Of a stretch of 64,000 nucleotides of DNA, positions 16,206 through 25,954 are shown one piece after another; position 1 is the first letter of the stretch; every line of letters starts with the position of its first letter. Below the pieces are notes generated by a model, which was not told the origin of the DNA, searched no databases, and saw only the letters and a list, made by a program, of their open reading frames with translations. The DNA comes from Weeksella virosa DSM 16922 (lineage in GTDB: Bacteria > Bacteroidota > Bacteroidia > Flavobacteriales > Weeksellaceae): NCBI RefSeq assembly GCF_000189415.1, contig NC_015144.1:1183501-1247500 (forward strand). Reading direction: 5' to 3'. Position numbers and translations under genes: made by a program.

Positions 16206-18089
16206 ATGGGAATAGTATCGACAGATGACATATACAAAGCGCTAGGCTTACAAAAACTAGGAGTCTTAGGCAAACCAATTGCATGGTCGTTGATTTATAT
16301 TACTAGACTCAATGTGCTCAACAATATCTATAACAGAGGAAAAGATTTACCTACTGATCAATTTTTAGATTTTTTGTTAGACGATATCAATGTAGATTAC
16401 GAAATCCATGAAGAAGACCTCAATAGAATACCTAAAACTGGCCCTTTTATTATATTGGCCAATCATCCCTTGGGAGCTTTAGATGGGATAATTATGATGC
16501 ATGCCATAGGAAAAGTTCGACCCGATTTCAAAGTAATGGGTAACTTTCTTTTGCATCAAATAAAGCCTCTAGAAACAATGGTAATTCCAGTAAATCCTTT
16601 CGAAACGAGAAAAGAAGTGTATAACAGTTTACACGGCTTGCGAGTAGCACTTAGCCATTTAGAAGGAGGTGGAGGATTGGGGATTTTCCCGGCAGGCGAG
16701 GTTTCTTTCAAGAATGAAGAGGGAGAAATTGTCGATCGAGTTTGGCAAGATTCTGCAATTCGTTTGGTGCAAAAAGCCAAAGTTCCGGTAGTGCCAATGT
16801 TTTTCAGGGCAAGAAATAGCAAACTTTTCTACCGGATGTCTCAGTTGCACCCCGATGTGCAAACGGCAATGTTGCCTTCTGAAATGATTCGTAAAAGAAC
16901 AAAACCAATCCAAATAAGAATCGGGAAACCCATTCTACCAAAAACTCAGGAAGAATATAAGAATGTCGAACAATTTAGACTTTTCTTGCGTAGGAAAGTC
17001 TATATCCTATCGTCGTATTACGGAAAGAAAAACTCACTGAGAGAGAACTTATCCATCGATTCGATTAAGAAATTGCCGTCGACAATTCCATCATTGCCGC
17101 TGAAGATAATACCGCAGTTTATCCCACAATTATCACGAGCATCCAAGCCAAAAGTAGTAATTAGTGAAACACAAAAAGAATTGTTGCTCAGCGATATAGG
17201 TATTCTCAATGAAGATCCGATGAATTTATTGTTTACCAGCAATCAGTACGAATGTTATTTTGCTTTGGCCCAAAATATCCCAAATATTTTGCGAGAATTA
17301 GGGAGATTGCGAGAAATAACCTTTCGGGCAATTGGTGAAGGAACCAACCATGAAATAGATTTGGATTGGTATGACAATCATTACCATCATCTATTTTTGT
17401 GGGACAAAGAAAATGAACGAATTGTTGGAGCGTATAGAATGGCTTTGGGTGCCGATGTGTATGAAAAATATGGAGTTAAAGGCTTCTATATTAGCGAACT
17501 GTTTAACTTCGAGCCCGAGATACATCCTTTTTTCAAGAAATGTATAGAAATGGGGCGTGCTTTTGTAGTAGAAGATTATCAACAAAAACCAATGCCGCTC
17601 TTTTTGCTTTGGAGAGGAATTGTCCATGTTACTTTGCGCAATCCTCATCAAAAATATATTATTGGTGGTGTGAGTATTAGCAATCAGTTCTCGGATTTTT
17701 CTAAATCGTTGATGATCGAGTTTATGCGTTCGCATTATTTTGATCCAATAGTTGCGCAATATGTACATGCCAAGAACGAATATAAAGTAAAACTAAAAGA
17801 AGAGGAGAGAAGTTTGATTTTCGAAGACAACGCCGATCTCAATAAATTTGATAAGTTGATCGATGAGTTAGAGCCGAATATGTTGCGTTTACCTGTTCTG
17901 ATAAAAAAATATATAAAACAAAATGCAAAAGTAATAGCCTTTAATGTTGACCCTAAATTCAATGATGCGATAGATGGTCTGATGTATATTCGGATTTCCG
18001 ACTTGCCAGAATCTACCGTAAAACCTGTCTTAGAGGATATTCAGGCAGAATTAGAACGAAAGTTGAAGGAAGAGAAAAGTAAAGAATAA
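16206..18089 (+). CDS. olsF: Bifunctional acyltransferase of the OlsF type (ornithine lipid synthesis)
   Basis: A 627-aa fusion. The N-terminal half is a PlsC-type O-acyltransferase with NHPLGALDG (H87, D93), a GIFPAGEVS element at about 159-167 and VPVVPMFFRA. The C-terminal half (from about 350) is an OlsB/hemolysin-like GNAT domain with RIVGAYRMALG, YISELFNF and EMGRAFV. This order matches OlsF of Serratia and Flavobacterium johnsoniae, which N-acylates ornithine and then O-acylates the product to make phosphate-free ornithine lipid. The last ~70 residues are a charged helical tail. Head group and acyl specificity are inferred from the family. Confidence 0.83.
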   Translation: MGIVSTDDIYKALGLQKLGVLGKPIAWSLIYITRLNVLNNIYNRGKDLPTDQFLDFLLDDINVDYEIHEEDLNRIPKTGPFIILANHPLGALDGIIMMHAIGKVRPDFKVMGNFLLHQIKPLETMVIPVNPFETRKEVYNSLHGLRVALSHLEGGGGLGIFPAGEVSFKNEEGEIVDRVWQDSAIRLVQKAKVPVVPMFFRARNSKLFYRMSQLHPDVQTAMLPSEMIRKRTKPIQIRIGKPILPKTQEEYKNVEQFRLFLRRKVYILSSYYGKKNSLRENLSIDSIKKLPSTIPSLPLKIIPQFIPQLSRASKPKVVISETQKELLLSDIGILNEDPMNLLFTSNQYECYFALAQNIPNILRELGRLREITFRAIGEGTNHEIDLDWYDNHYHHLFLWDKENERIVGAYRMALGADVYEKYGVKGFYISELFNFEPEIHPFFKKCIEMGRAFVVEDYQQKPMPLFLLWRGIVHVTLRNPHQKYIIGGVSISNQFSDFSKSLMIEFMRSHYFDPIVAQYVHAKNEYKVKLKEEERSLIFEDNADLNKFDKLIDELEPNMLRLPVLIKKYIKQNAKVIAFNVDPKFNDAIDGLMYIRISDLPESTVKPVLEDIQAELERKLKEEKSKE

Positions 18090-18090
18090 A

Positions 18091-18121
18091 AAAACCACTC
18101 GTATTCGAGTGGATTTTTTAT
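18091..18121. terminator. Bidirectional terminator between olsF and the SIP gene
   Basis: Stem CCACTCG/CGAGTGG (18095-18101 with 18106-18112), 4-nt loop, A-rich on the left and T6 on the right, between converging genes. Confidence 0.8.
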
Positions 18122-18146
18122 TGATTTGATAATGATATATGGTTTC

Positions 18147-18980
18147 TTACAAAGAAATCAATTCTATAGATTCTGTTTTTTTATAACATTTTTCTATTGC
18201 ATTGCGTTCTTCTTTTCCTAATTTCCAATGCGATGTACAGAAATATTCGTGTCTTTTCCAGGCTAGATTTTCTTTAAAAAACGTTCTGATTTTTTTTGTG
18301 CTTGTAGACTCTGAGGCTACATAAGCAAAACGATTAATCTTTTTCTTGGTAGGAAATTCTATTTTTTTAAGTTTTTTGTATAAATCAGAATTTGCGCCTA
18401 CCAAAGGGTTCACAACCCAATGAATGTCTAGAGGAGTGTCAATCGCATGAATATCTTCTTTGGACGGAACCTCGATCAGCATAACTCCCTTAGCCGTAGA
18501 GGGTAAGTTTTCGGCAATAACTGAAACAACAGGTAAACCTGTAAGATCTGCTGCTAAACAGTACCAATCTGCTTTTTGAGCAATTTTTTTAGAGCAATTT
18601 TTCATGGTAACGCCAATTGCATCGCCTACTTTTGCCAGATTTGCCCATCGGGTTCCTGGTCCTTGTGTACCGTGATTGGCAACATCGATCACTAATTGAT
18701 TGTTTTTGGGTAAGATTTTTCGTAGGGTATACGTTCTTGATTTTGGTTTGAACTTCTCGCTAGCAGAAATCCATTTGCCAGATTTTTCATTGTATTTCGC
18801 AAAATGTTTATCGCACATTTCTAGTGGTGGAAAGTATAGTTTACAACTACTGCCGCAAGTCATAGAGAGATATTCTTCTATGTTTTCTCGGCCTAAATAT
18901 AGACGAATGAAATTTGGTCCGATGAATTCTTTGTGTTGTAAGATAAATTTTTGTTTGGTGATTTTCGATTTTCCTGCCAT
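18147..18980 (-). CDS. Siderophore-interacting protein (FAD-dependent ferric reductase family)
   Basis: A 277-aa flavoprotein of the SIP family, which reduces ferric-siderophores in the cytosol. The FAD-binding motif SRTYTLR lies at 81-87 and the second FAD segment DVANHGTQGPGTRWA follows (about residues 97-111). The C-terminal SIP domain includes WYCLAADLTGLPVVSVIAE and a FAYVASESTSTKKIRTF segment. Residues 41-60 contain an inserted Cys-rich patch (C42, C46, C56) not usual for the family. A -7 box at 19001-19008 makes the ATG at 18980 more likely than the one at 18992. No siderophore uptake genes are adjacent. Confidence 0.85.
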   Translation of the reverse strand: MAGKSKITKQKFILQHKEFIGPNFIRLYLGRENIEEYLSMTCGSSCKLYFPPLEMCDKHFAKYNEKSGKWISASEKFKPKSRTYTLRKILPKNNQLVIDVANHGTQGPGTRWANLAKVGDAIGVTMKNCSKKIAQKADWYCLAADLTGLPVVSVIAENLPSTAKGVMLIEVPSKEDIHAIDTPLDIHWVVNPLVGANSDLYKKLKKIEFPTKKKINRFAYVASESTSTKKIRTFFKENLAWKRHEYFCTSHWKLGKEERNAIEKCYKKTESIELISL

Positions 18981-19000
18981 GCTTTTACCCAAATAATGAG

Positions 19001-19008
19001 CAAAAATA
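19001..19008 (-). promoter_or_regulatory. -7 promoter box of the SIP gene
   Basis: Complement of CAAAAATA gives TATTTTTG, a TAnnTTTG match 21 nt upstream of the ATG at 18980. Confidence 0.45.
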
Positions 19009-19033
19009 CATGAAATATTAATTTAGACAAAAT

Positions 19034-19441
19034 CTAATTTAGAGAAGGAAGTTCTTTTATTGCTTTTTCTACCCAAGTATCTTCTTCTGTGGGGAAACGG
19101 AAAACATCTGAATTTACTCGATTGATACGTTCTATAATTGCAAGAATTTGTCGTGCTTTTTCTGTTTCTCCTTGTTCTACATAATAATGAGCAGCTTTCG
19201 CAAAAGCCAAAATGTTTTTATTTTTCATATCAAAACTCAACAAAAATAAATCACGCTCTTCATCTTCTTCTAGAAGTACTTGCAATTGTTCATCGTTTAT
19301 ATGATAATACGAATGTAGCATTTCTTTGAAATAGTAATCAAACTCGGAAACAGCATCTTTGTAGTATTCGATATCGAGTAGTTTGCTAAGCATTTTGCCA
19401 AGCTCTTCGATGTATTTTGCTATAAAATCTCTTTTGAGCAT
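19034..19441 (-). CDS. Small helical protein of unknown function, coupled to gpsA
   Basis: A 135-aa acidic protein, predicted almost entirely alpha-helical, starting MLKRDFIAKYIEELGKML. The segment FAKAAHYYVEQGETEKARQILAII (about residues 80-103) has TPR-like spacing. The N-terminal shape recalls the DUF6483 group of small helical proteins, but I cannot confirm the match. Its ATG overlaps the gpsA stop (TAATG), so translation is likely coupled. No signal peptide or membrane segment is present. Confidence 0.65.
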   Translation of the reverse strand: MLKRDFIAKYIEELGKMLSKLLDIEYYKDAVSEFDYYFKEMLHSYYHINDEQLQVLLEEDEERDLFLLSFDMKNKNILAFAKAAHYYVEQGETEKARQILAIIERINRVNSDVFRFPTEEDTWVEKAIKELPSLN

Positions 19442-20442
19442 TAGTCTAACTTTTTGGTTAATTTGTCCATTACTTTTTTAGGGTTTTTTCCTTGGTATAA
19501 AATTTTATATACGGCAGAAATTATCGGACATTTTACTTCGAATTTATCTTTCATTTCATACACACCTCTTGTCGCATAATATCCCTCGGCCACCATATTC
19601 ATTTCTAAGATAGCAGATTTCACGGTATAGCCTTTCCCAATCATATTCCCAAACATCCGATTACGTGAGAAAAAAGAGTAACCTGTTACCAAAAGATCTC
19701 CTAAATAGGCTGAGTCGTTGATGTCTCTATCGCGCCAATCAATTGTATACAAAAGACGCTCCATCTCCCGAATTGCGTTACTCATCAGTACGGCCTGGAA
19801 ATTATCACCATAGCCTACTCCATGCGCAATGCCGGCTGCAATAGCATAGATGTTTTTTAGGATTGCTCCATATTCGGTCCCGATAACATCATCGGTTATT
19901 TTGGCTTGGATAAAATCACACCGTAAACAATTTGCAATCATTTCGGCCATTTTGGGATCTTGATGCGCAACGGTAAGATAAGATAAACGTTCGAGTGCAA
20001 CTTCCTCTGCATGGCAAGGTCCACTGATAACACCCATATTTTCTGTTGGTACTTGATGTTTTTGATGTAAAAATTCGTTCACAGCTAAATAATGATTCGG
20101 TACAATCCCTTTTATCGAGCTCACGAGGATTTTATCTTTCAATGGAACATTCAGACGTTCTAAACATTTTTCTACGTAAATAGATGGTACGACAAGAAAG
20201 ATAATATCACTTTCGAAAACAACCTCATTAATGTCGGTAGAAATAATAAATTGATCTGGATTAAACTCAACATCAGTCAAATAAGTAGGGTTGTGTTTCG
20301 AGCGAATCAGATGTCCTTTTACAAAATCATCTTTTACCCACCAGCGAATATTGCTCAGATTTTTACTAAGTATCTTCGCAATTGCAGTTGCCCAACTACC
20401 ATTTCCGATTAAACCAATCCGATAGGCTTCTAATTCTTTCAT
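19441..20442 (-). CDS. gpsA: Glycerol-3-phosphate dehydrogenase [NAD(P)+]
   Basis: Reduces dihydroxyacetone phosphate to sn-glycerol-3-phosphate for phospholipid synthesis. The 333-aa cytosolic enzyme has an N-terminal Rossmann GLIGNGSWATA (residues 10-20), a SSIKGI and ISGPCHAEE block in the middle, and the catalytic-lysine region YGAILKNIYAIAAGIAHGVGYGDN at about 204-227. A -7 box lies upstream and a small helical gene is coupled at the 3' end. With olsF nearby, this stretch holds two membrane-lipid genes on opposite strands. Confidence 0.95.
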   Translation of the reverse strand: MKELEAYRIGLIGNGSWATAIAKILSKNLSNIRWWVKDDFVKGHLIRSKHNPTYLTDVEFNPDQFIISTDINEVVFESDIIFLVVPSIYVEKCLERLNVPLKDKILVSSIKGIVPNHYLAVNEFLHQKHQVPTENMGVISGPCHAEEVALERLSYLTVAHQDPKMAEMIANCLRCDFIQAKITDDVIGTEYGAILKNIYAIAAGIAHGVGYGDNFQAVLMSNAIREMERLLYTIDWRDRDINDSAYLGDLLVTGYSFFSRNRMFGNMIGKGYTVKSAILEMNMVAEGYYATRGVYEMKDKFEVKCPIISAVYKILYQGKNPKKVMDKLTKKLD

Positions 20443-20461
20443 CGTGTGAATTTTGAACCAT

Positions 20462-20469
20462 CAAAGATA
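20462..20469 (-). promoter_or_regulatory. -7 promoter box of gpsA
   Basis: Complement of CAAAGATA gives TATCTTTG, an exact TAnnTTTG match 20 nt upstream of the gpsA ATG. Confidence 0.5.
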
Positions 20470-20544
20470 CATATTTTACCATGATCTAAGTTTTGATTTT
20501 TGAAAAAGAAATCTCAATTTTGCTGAATATTTTAGACCAAGCCT

Positions 20545-21969
20545 TTGTACAAAAAACTCTTAAGTGAAACAATAATTTATGGAATGGGTGCGATTTTACC
20601 GCGACTCATTATTTTTATTCTCACTCCTTTCATCATAAAAGAGGTGAATAGTGTAGAGTATTCTCAGTACGGACAGCTCTATGCCGCAGTTTCTTACCTG
20701 AATGTGATTTTGACTTTTGGTTTCGAAACTGCTTTTTTTCGTTACGCTTCACAAGATGGCTTGTACAAGAAAACCCTTAATACATCGTTTTGGTTTATGT
20801 TCTTTACCTCGAGTACATTTATCCTGCTCGTGTATCTGTTTTTGCAACCTTTAGCTGATTTTGCAGATTATGCCAATCATCCAGAATATCTGAAATGGTT
20901 TGGTTGGATTATTTTTTTCGACACCCTATGTGTGATTCCGTTCGCATATTTGCGTTTTAATAATATGCCAGTAAAATATTCTCTTACCCGAATTATTGTT
21001 AGTAGTTTTCAGGCAGTTCTCACATTTGCGATGCTTTATTGGATTACCGATAGTTGGTTGGTGGAAATTGGTCTATCAGAGAAAATTTCCTACACATTTG
21101 TTGCCAATCTCTTGGCAAGTATATTGGGGTTTGTTCTATTGTTTCCGATAGTAATGAAAATACAATTCAAATTCGATAGGGTATTATTCAAGAAAATGCT
21201 TCATTATGGCTACCCAATCATGATTGCTGGCTTAGCTTTCGTTACCAATGAAAATCTCGATAAACTAATCCAAAGAAATATAATTTCCGAAGCCGATGCA
21301 GGCGCTTATAATGGGGTCTATAAACTGGCCATGATTCTCACCCTTTTTGTTACCGCATACCGAATGGGTGTCGAGCCTTTTTTCTTCAAAGTCTCGGAGA
21401 AAGCAGATAGCCGAAAAACATATGCCGATGTGTTGTTGTACTTCAGTATAGTTTGTAATGTGGTGATTATCGGTGTTGTAGCTAATCTAGATTGGATAAA
21501 GCTAATCCTGATCAGAAACCCATCTTATTGGATAGCAATGGATATCGTGCCAATAATTCTCATCGCTAACTTGTTTTACGGTTTATATTTCAACCTGTCT
21601 ACTTGGTACAAAGTGACGGACAAAACCTACGTCGGGACAATTATTTCTTTGATAGGATGCGGTATTACAGTAATAATGAATTTCACCTTACTAAGAAAAT
21701 ATGGCTTCATGGTTTCTGCTTGGGCAACACTTTTGGCCTATGGAAGTATGATGCTGATTTCGTATTTTTGGGGACAAAAAGAATATAAAATTCCCTATAA
21801 AACCAAGAAAATTGTTTTTTATACCACATCTGCAATTATTATTACCTGTGTAACATATTATCTTCTAGATAATAACTTTTTCATTGGAAATAGTTTGCTT
21901 ATCATGTATATTGCGATGACTTATTTTATAGAAAAAAGGAGTCTTAAATTAGAAAATAAAATAAGATGA
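20545..21969 (+). CDS. Polysaccharide/lipid-linked oligosaccharide flippase (MOP superfamily)
   Basis: A 474-aa polytopic membrane protein with about 14 hydrophobic helices and a Wzx/RfbX-like start [21 protein letters not shown]. Members flip undecaprenyl-linked glycans across the inner membrane. The start must be the TTG at 20545, since an in-frame TAG lies four codons upstream (20533-20535). A near-consensus -7 box (CAATTTTG at 20515-20522) precedes it. The stop overlaps dut by 4 nt, starting an operon of envelope and nucleotide genes. The substrate, O-antigen or capsule unit, is unknown and no glycosyltransferases are adjacent. Confidence 0.88.
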   Translation: MYKKLLSETIIYGMGAILPRLIIFILTPFIIKEVNSVEYSQYGQLYAAVSYLNVILTFGFETAFFRYASQDGLYKKTLNTSFWFMFFTSSTFILLVYLFLQPLADFADYANHPEYLKWFGWIIFFDTLCVIPFAYLRFNNMPVKYSLTRIIVSSFQAVLTFAMLYWITDSWLVEIGLSEKISYTFVANLLASILGFVLLFPIVMKIQFKFDRVLFKKMLHYGYPIMIAGLAFVTNENLDKLIQRNIISEADAGAYNGVYKLAMILTLFVTAYRMGVEPFFFKVSEKADSRKTYADVLLYFSIVCNVVIIGVVANLDWIKLILIRNPSYWIAMDIVPIILIANLFYGLYFNLSTWYKVTDKTYVGTIISLIGCGITVIMNFTLLRKYGFMVSAWATLLAYGSMMLISYFWGQKEYKIPYKTKKIVFYTTSAIIITCVTYYLLDNNFFIGNSLLIMYIAMTYFIEKRSLKLENKIR

Positions 21970-22397
21970 AAGTAAAAATCATCAACCTATCCAATCATCC
22001 TTTGCCTGCCTATAAAACAGCCTTGTCAGCAGGTATGGATCTTACTGCTAATCTTACAGAAGCTGTAGAGCTAGAGCCTCTAGAAAGAAAACTAATACCG
22101 ACGGGCATTTCTATAGAATTGCCTGCTGGCTACGAAGCACAGGTTCGCCCAAGAAGTGGACTTGCCCTGAAAGATGGTTTGTCTGTCCTCAACACTCCTG
22201 GGACAATAGATGCCGATTATCGTGGTGAAATTGGGGTGATTATGATTAATCTCTCTAGAAAAAAAATAACCATCCAAAACGGAGAAAGAATTGCTCAGTT
22301 GGTGATTGCAAAACATGAGACAGTCGAATGGGAGGAAGTCCAAGATTTGTCTGATACTTCGCGTGGTGCCAAAGGATTTGGTAGCACAGGCAAATAA
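21966..22397 (+). CDS. dut: dUTP diphosphatase
   Basis: Hydrolyses dUTP to dUMP and pyrophosphate, keeping uracil out of DNA and supplying dTMP synthesis. The 143-aa subunit of a trimeric dUTPase carries all five motifs: AGMDL (22-26), RPRSGLALK (61-69), the uracil pocket [15 protein letters not shown] (75-89) with the catalytic Asp, ERIAQLV (107-113), and the flexible arm [11 protein letters not shown] (133-143). Overlap of 4 nt with the flippase gene and 44 nt to the next gene indicate one transcript. Confidence 0.96.
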   Translation: MKVKIINLSNHPLPAYKTALSAGMDLTANLTEAVELEPLERKLIPTGISIELPAGYEAQVRPRSGLALKDGLSVLNTPGTIDADYRGEIGVIMINLSRKKITIQNGERIAQLVIAKHETVEWEEVQDLSDTSRGAKGFGSTGK

Positions 22398-22441
22398 TAA
22401 AAAATAAGTAAATACGTTAGTAAAAAAAACCTGAAAATATA

Positions 22442-23452
22442 ATGAAAATTATTATTCCAATGGCGGGAAGAGGTTCTCGTCTTCGACCGCATACCCTCAC
22501 AACGCCTAAGCCTTTGATACCGATTGCTGGCAAGCCAATTGTTCATCGTTTAGCAGAGGATATACATAGACTATCATCGGAGGCTATCGACGAAATTGCC
22601 TTTGTAATTGGCGATTTTGGCGAAGAAGTAGAAAAAAACCTATTGCAAATTGCACAAAGTTTAGGAGCCAAAGGTAGTATCTATCGACAAGAAGAGCCTC
22701 TAGGGACTGCACATGCGATTTGGATGGCAAAAGAAGCTATGGATGGGCCAGTTGTGGTAGCATTTGCAGATACTTTGTTTCAAGCAAATTTCGAGCTCGA
22801 TACCACAAATGATGGAGTAGTTTGGGTGAAACAAGTAGAAAATCCTAGTGCCTTTGGAGTAGTAAAATTAGACAACAACGGATTTATCACAGATTTCATA
22901 GAAAAACCTAAAGAATTTGTGTCAGACTTGGCAATTATAGGTATTTATTTTTTCAAAGATGGACAAGAACTGAAAAATGAAATTCGATACCTAATTGACA
23001 ATAATATAATGAAAAGTGGCGAGTATCAACTAACAGATGCATTAGAAAATATGCGGGCCAAAGGTAAAAAATTCACCCTAGGAAAAGTTGATGAATGGAT
23101 GGATTGTGGCAACAAAACAGTCACCGTAGAAACCAACAGCAAAGTACTAGGCTTTTGTGGTGAGTTTGAGATTCCTTCATCTGCAAAAATTACCAATTCA
23201 CTAATCATTCAGCCATGTTTTATTGGTGAAAATGTCATCATCGAAGACTCTAAAGTAGGACCAAATGTTTCTTTAGGCAACGGAACCAAAGTCATTGGCA
23301 CAAACATAGAAAATAGCCTGGTGCAAGAAAATGCTGTCATAGAAAATGCTCATCTTACCGAAAGTATGATAGGCAACAATGCAGAATATTATGGTCTTTC
23401 CAGAAGCATCAGTTTAGGAGATTATTCGGTAATAGATTTTAAATTACAATAA
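22442..23452 (+). CDS. Sugar-phosphate nucleotidyltransferase with C-terminal hexapeptide repeats
   Basis: A 336-aa enzyme of the RmlA/GlmU-like nucleotidyltransferase family. The N-terminal signature GRGSRLRPHTLTTPKPLIPI (residues 9-28) binds the NTP, and the central GVVKLDNNGFITDFIEKP and WMDCGN segments form the sugar site. From about 240 the chain becomes left-handed beta-helix repeats (LIIQPCFIGENVIIEDSKVG and similar). It probably makes an NDP-sugar for envelope glycans. UTP-glucose, dTTP-glucose and GTP-mannose activities cannot be separated from sequence alone. Confidence 0.87.
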   Translation: MKIIIPMAGRGSRLRPHTLTTPKPLIPIAGKPIVHRLAEDIHRLSSEAIDEIAFVIGDFGEEVEKNLLQIAQSLGAKGSIYRQEEPLGTAHAIWMAKEAMDGPVVVAFADTLFQANFELDTTNDGVVWVKQVENPSAFGVVKLDNNGFITDFIEKPKEFVSDLAIIGIYFFKDGQELKNEIRYLIDNNIMKSGEYQLTDALENMRAKGKKFTLGKVDEWMDCGNKTVTVETNSKVLGFCGEFEIPSSAKITNSLIIQPCFIGENVIIEDSKVGPNVSLGNGTKVIGTNIENSLVQENAVIENAHLTESMIGNNAEYYGLSRSISLGDYSVIDFKLQ

Positions 23453-23465
23453 TAAAACCGATATA

Positions 23466-24251
23466 ATGAGGAAAATTGTTATCTCTGTTATGATAAGTTT
23501 ATTATTGGCAAGCTGTGCTTCTAGCAAAAGAACCACAACCAGTAAAATAAACGAAACCTCGGCTTTTGCATCGAGCAGTAGTGCGATCATAAAAAATGTA
23601 ATCAGTAAAGAATCGAGCTTTGATTATTTGATGATCAAATCAACACTCAAAGCCGATCTAGGTGATATCAATACTGGTATTGATGCGACAATATTTATCG
23701 ACAATCAAGATAAAATATGGATCAATGCACAGAAATTTATTTTCAAAGCACGCGCTTTAGTAACGCCAGATAAATTTCAGGCATATGAAAATATGGGGAA
23801 ATCGTACATAGACGGTGATTTTTCTTTCATTAATAAAATTTTAGGTGTTGATTTTATCGATTATCAAAAATTTCAGAATTTGATGCTAGGTAAAGTATTT
23901 GTCAATCTTACGGATACTGATTTCATAGCAGAAAAAGTAGACAATGAATATAGAATAACACCAACGGCTGCTAAATCGAAGAAAGAAGCATACGAACAAT
24001 CGTATATTTTTGATAGTGGTTTTCGGTTGAAAGAAGCCAACTTACATTATCCTAAAGAAAAAGTTGAGGTACAAATCCAATATCTCAACTGGGTGAAAGC
24101 AGGAAAAGAAGAGCTGCCTAAAAATGTTAAAATTTTGGTAAAAGATAAGAAAACCAAACAAATTGATTTAGAATATAATAGTTTTACGTTTCAACAAATA
24201 GATACGCCATTTAGCATACCGAGTGGATATAAGAAAAGAGATATTAAATAA
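23466..24251 (+). CDS. DUF4292 lipoprotein
   Basis: A 261-aa lipoprotein with signal peptide and lipobox LLASC (C17). The DUF4292 domain fills the mature chain and is predicted to be a LolA/LolB-like half-barrel (SFDYLMIKSTLKADLG, then GDINTGIDATIFIDNQDKIWI). The family is found in Bacteroidota directly before an EnvC-like peptidase gene, as here. Its start is 13 nt after the previous stop, and its stop overlaps the EnvC ATG by 1 nt. A role in lipoprotein or outer-membrane transport is suggested by fold only. Confidence 0.82.
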   Translation: MRKIVISVMISLLLASCASSKRTTTSKINETSAFASSSSAIIKNVISKESSFDYLMIKSTLKADLGDINTGIDATIFIDNQDKIWINAQKFIFKARALVTPDKFQAYENMGKSYIDGDFSFINKILGVDFIDYQKFQNLMLGKVFVNLTDTDFIAEKVDNEYRITPTAAKSKKEAYEQSYIFDSGFRLKEANLHYPKEKVEVQIQYLNWVKAGKEELPKNVKILVKDKKTKQIDLEYNSFTFQQIDTPFSIPSGYKKRDIK

Positions 24252-25918
24252 TGAGAACCCTTCTAAGCTGTGTCTTATTTTTTTCTGGTATTTTGCTCTT
24301 TGCGCAGAAAATAAGCGATAAAGAGAAATTGCAAAAACAAAATCTCGAGCTGAAAAAAGAAATTATTCAGCTTAGTAAACAGCTGAAAAAGAATCAACAA
24401 GATTCTAAGCTGAATGTTGACTTTGTGCACAATCTTACCAAGAAAATAGAAGTACAATCAAAACTAGTCAATAACCTATCGAAAGAAAAAAAACTTCTAG
24501 ATGATGATATCTACACTACTCAATTAGAAATTAATAAACTCTCTCGCGAATTGGCAGGATTAAAGCAGGAATATAAAAAAGTTTTAATCAAGGCTTACAA
24601 GAATAAGTCAACTGCAAACAAAATGCTGTTTGTTTTGTCATCTACCAGCCTCAATCAGGCCTATCGTCGTATCAAATATTTAGAAAAATATTCAGATTAT
24701 CAGAAAGCACAAGCTCAAGAAATCATGGATAAGCAATCGGCAATTGTCAGTGCAAAAAAGCAAAAAGAAAAAGCCGTTAACGACAAAGAAAAAGTGCTAA
24801 AACAGCAAATAATTTTTGCTGAAGGATTAGAGAGCGAGCGTCGTGCAAAAAACGCAGCCATAGAAGAATTTAAGAAGAATGAAGGTTTGATAACCGCTCA
24901 GATTCGAGAAAAAGAAGCTCTACAAAGACAAATTGATTCTCAAATAAGAAGAATTATAGAAGAAGAAATCCGCTTAGAAAAGTTACGAGCAGAAAAAGAT
25001 AGAAAAGAATGGCAAACAGCACTAAGTGCGAATACTATTCCGGCATATCAGAAATACATGAGTGATAATCCTAAAGGGGATTATTATACCTCTGCCCAAA
25101 AAGCCATCAAAGTAATCGAAGAAGATGCAAGAGCATGGAATGTAGCTAGATCTACGCATACCAAAGCATCTTATCAAGCTTACCTAAAATCTAATCCGAA
25201 AGGATCTTTTGTGACAACGGCGCGTACAGAGATTGAGAAGTTTGAGAAATTAGAACGCGAAGCAGAAGCCGAACGTCAACGATTGATTGCCTTGGCAAAA
25301 GCAGAAGAGGAGAGAAGACTTAAGGCACAGAAAGAAGAAGATGAACGTAAAATTGCTGCTGCAAGAGCAGAAGCCGAAAGAGCTGCACGTGAAAAAGCAG
25401 ACAAAGAAGTCGTAACAAAAGTGCCAGAAAAAGAGAAAGTTGTAAAAGTAGACAAGGCAACACCTAGTAATGAGGCTTATGAAGACCGTACAGGTCTGGG
25501 AGGTATATCTGGTGATTTTGCATCGAGCAAAGGACGTTTACGTTGGCCGGTAGATAACGGTCGTGTTGTTGCATCCTTTGGTACTTCATCTCACCCGATT
25601 TTGTCGAATATTTCCTACGAAAATTTAGGGGTAAATATTGCAACCAATCGAGGGGCACAAGCAAAAGCAGTTTTCGAGGGAGAAGTTACCGCCGTACAGC
25701 AAATAGCTGGAGGGGCCAAAATGGTTCTAGTTCGTCATGGATCTTTCTTTACGGCGTATACGAATTTAAGTTCGGTTTCGGTTTCAAAAGGCGATAAAGT
25801 AAGTCGAGGACAAGCTTTGGGAACAATCGATACTACCGACGGACAAACGGTCATGAATTTCCAGGTTTGGAACGGAACACAAAGACAAAATCCAGCAACT
25901 TGGGTTGCAGGTATGTAA
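24251..25918 (+). CDS. EnvC-like murein hydrolase activator with inserted repeats
   Basis: A 555-aa exported protein: signal peptide 1-19, long coiled coil 20-250, two repeats of about 40 aa at 250-288 and 292-331 (each with AYxxYMxxNPKG or SYxAYLxxNPKG), a second charged coil 332-400, and a C-terminal LytM/M23 domain from 428. The zinc ligands are lost: the usual HxxxD reads N458...N462, the YxH reads Y503-T-N505, and the last His reads N536. It should therefore be a non-catalytic activator of amidases, like E. coli EnvC. The DUF4292 gene is upstream by overlap and tatA follows. Confidence 0.87.
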   Translation: MRTLLSCVLFFSGILLFAQKISDKEKLQKQNLELKKEIIQLSKQLKKNQQDSKLNVDFVHNLTKKIEVQSKLVNNLSKEKKLLDDDIYTTQLEINKLSRELAGLKQEYKKVLIKAYKNKSTANKMLFVLSSTSLNQAYRRIKYLEKYSDYQKAQAQEIMDKQSAIVSAKKQKEKAVNDKEKVLKQQIIFAEGLESERRAKNAAIEEFKKNEGLITAQIREKEALQRQIDSQIRRIIEEEIRLEKLRAEKDRKEWQTALSANTIPAYQKYMSDNPKGDYYTSAQKAIKVIEEDARAWNVARSTHTKASYQAYLKSNPKGSFVTTARTEIEKFEKLEREAEAERQRLIALAKAEEERRLKAQKEEDERKIAAARAEAERAAREKADKEVVTKVPEKEKVVKVDKATPSNEAYEDRTGLGGISGDFASSKGRLRWPVDNGRVVASFGTSSHPILSNISYENLGVNIATNRGAQAKAVFEGEVTAVQQIAGGAKMVLVRHGSFFTAYTNLSSVSVSKGDKVSRGQALGTIDTTDGQTVMNFQVWNGTQRQNPATWVAGM

Positions 25919-25929
25919 GAATTAATGTT

Positions 25930-25937
25930 TAACTTTG
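25930..25937 (+). promoter_or_regulatory. -7 promoter box (TAACTTTG) of tatA
   Basis: Exact TAnnTTTG match 18 nt before the tatA ATG and inside the short envC-tatA gap. Confidence 0.5.
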
Positions 25938-25954
25938 CACAAAATCAATAGAAT

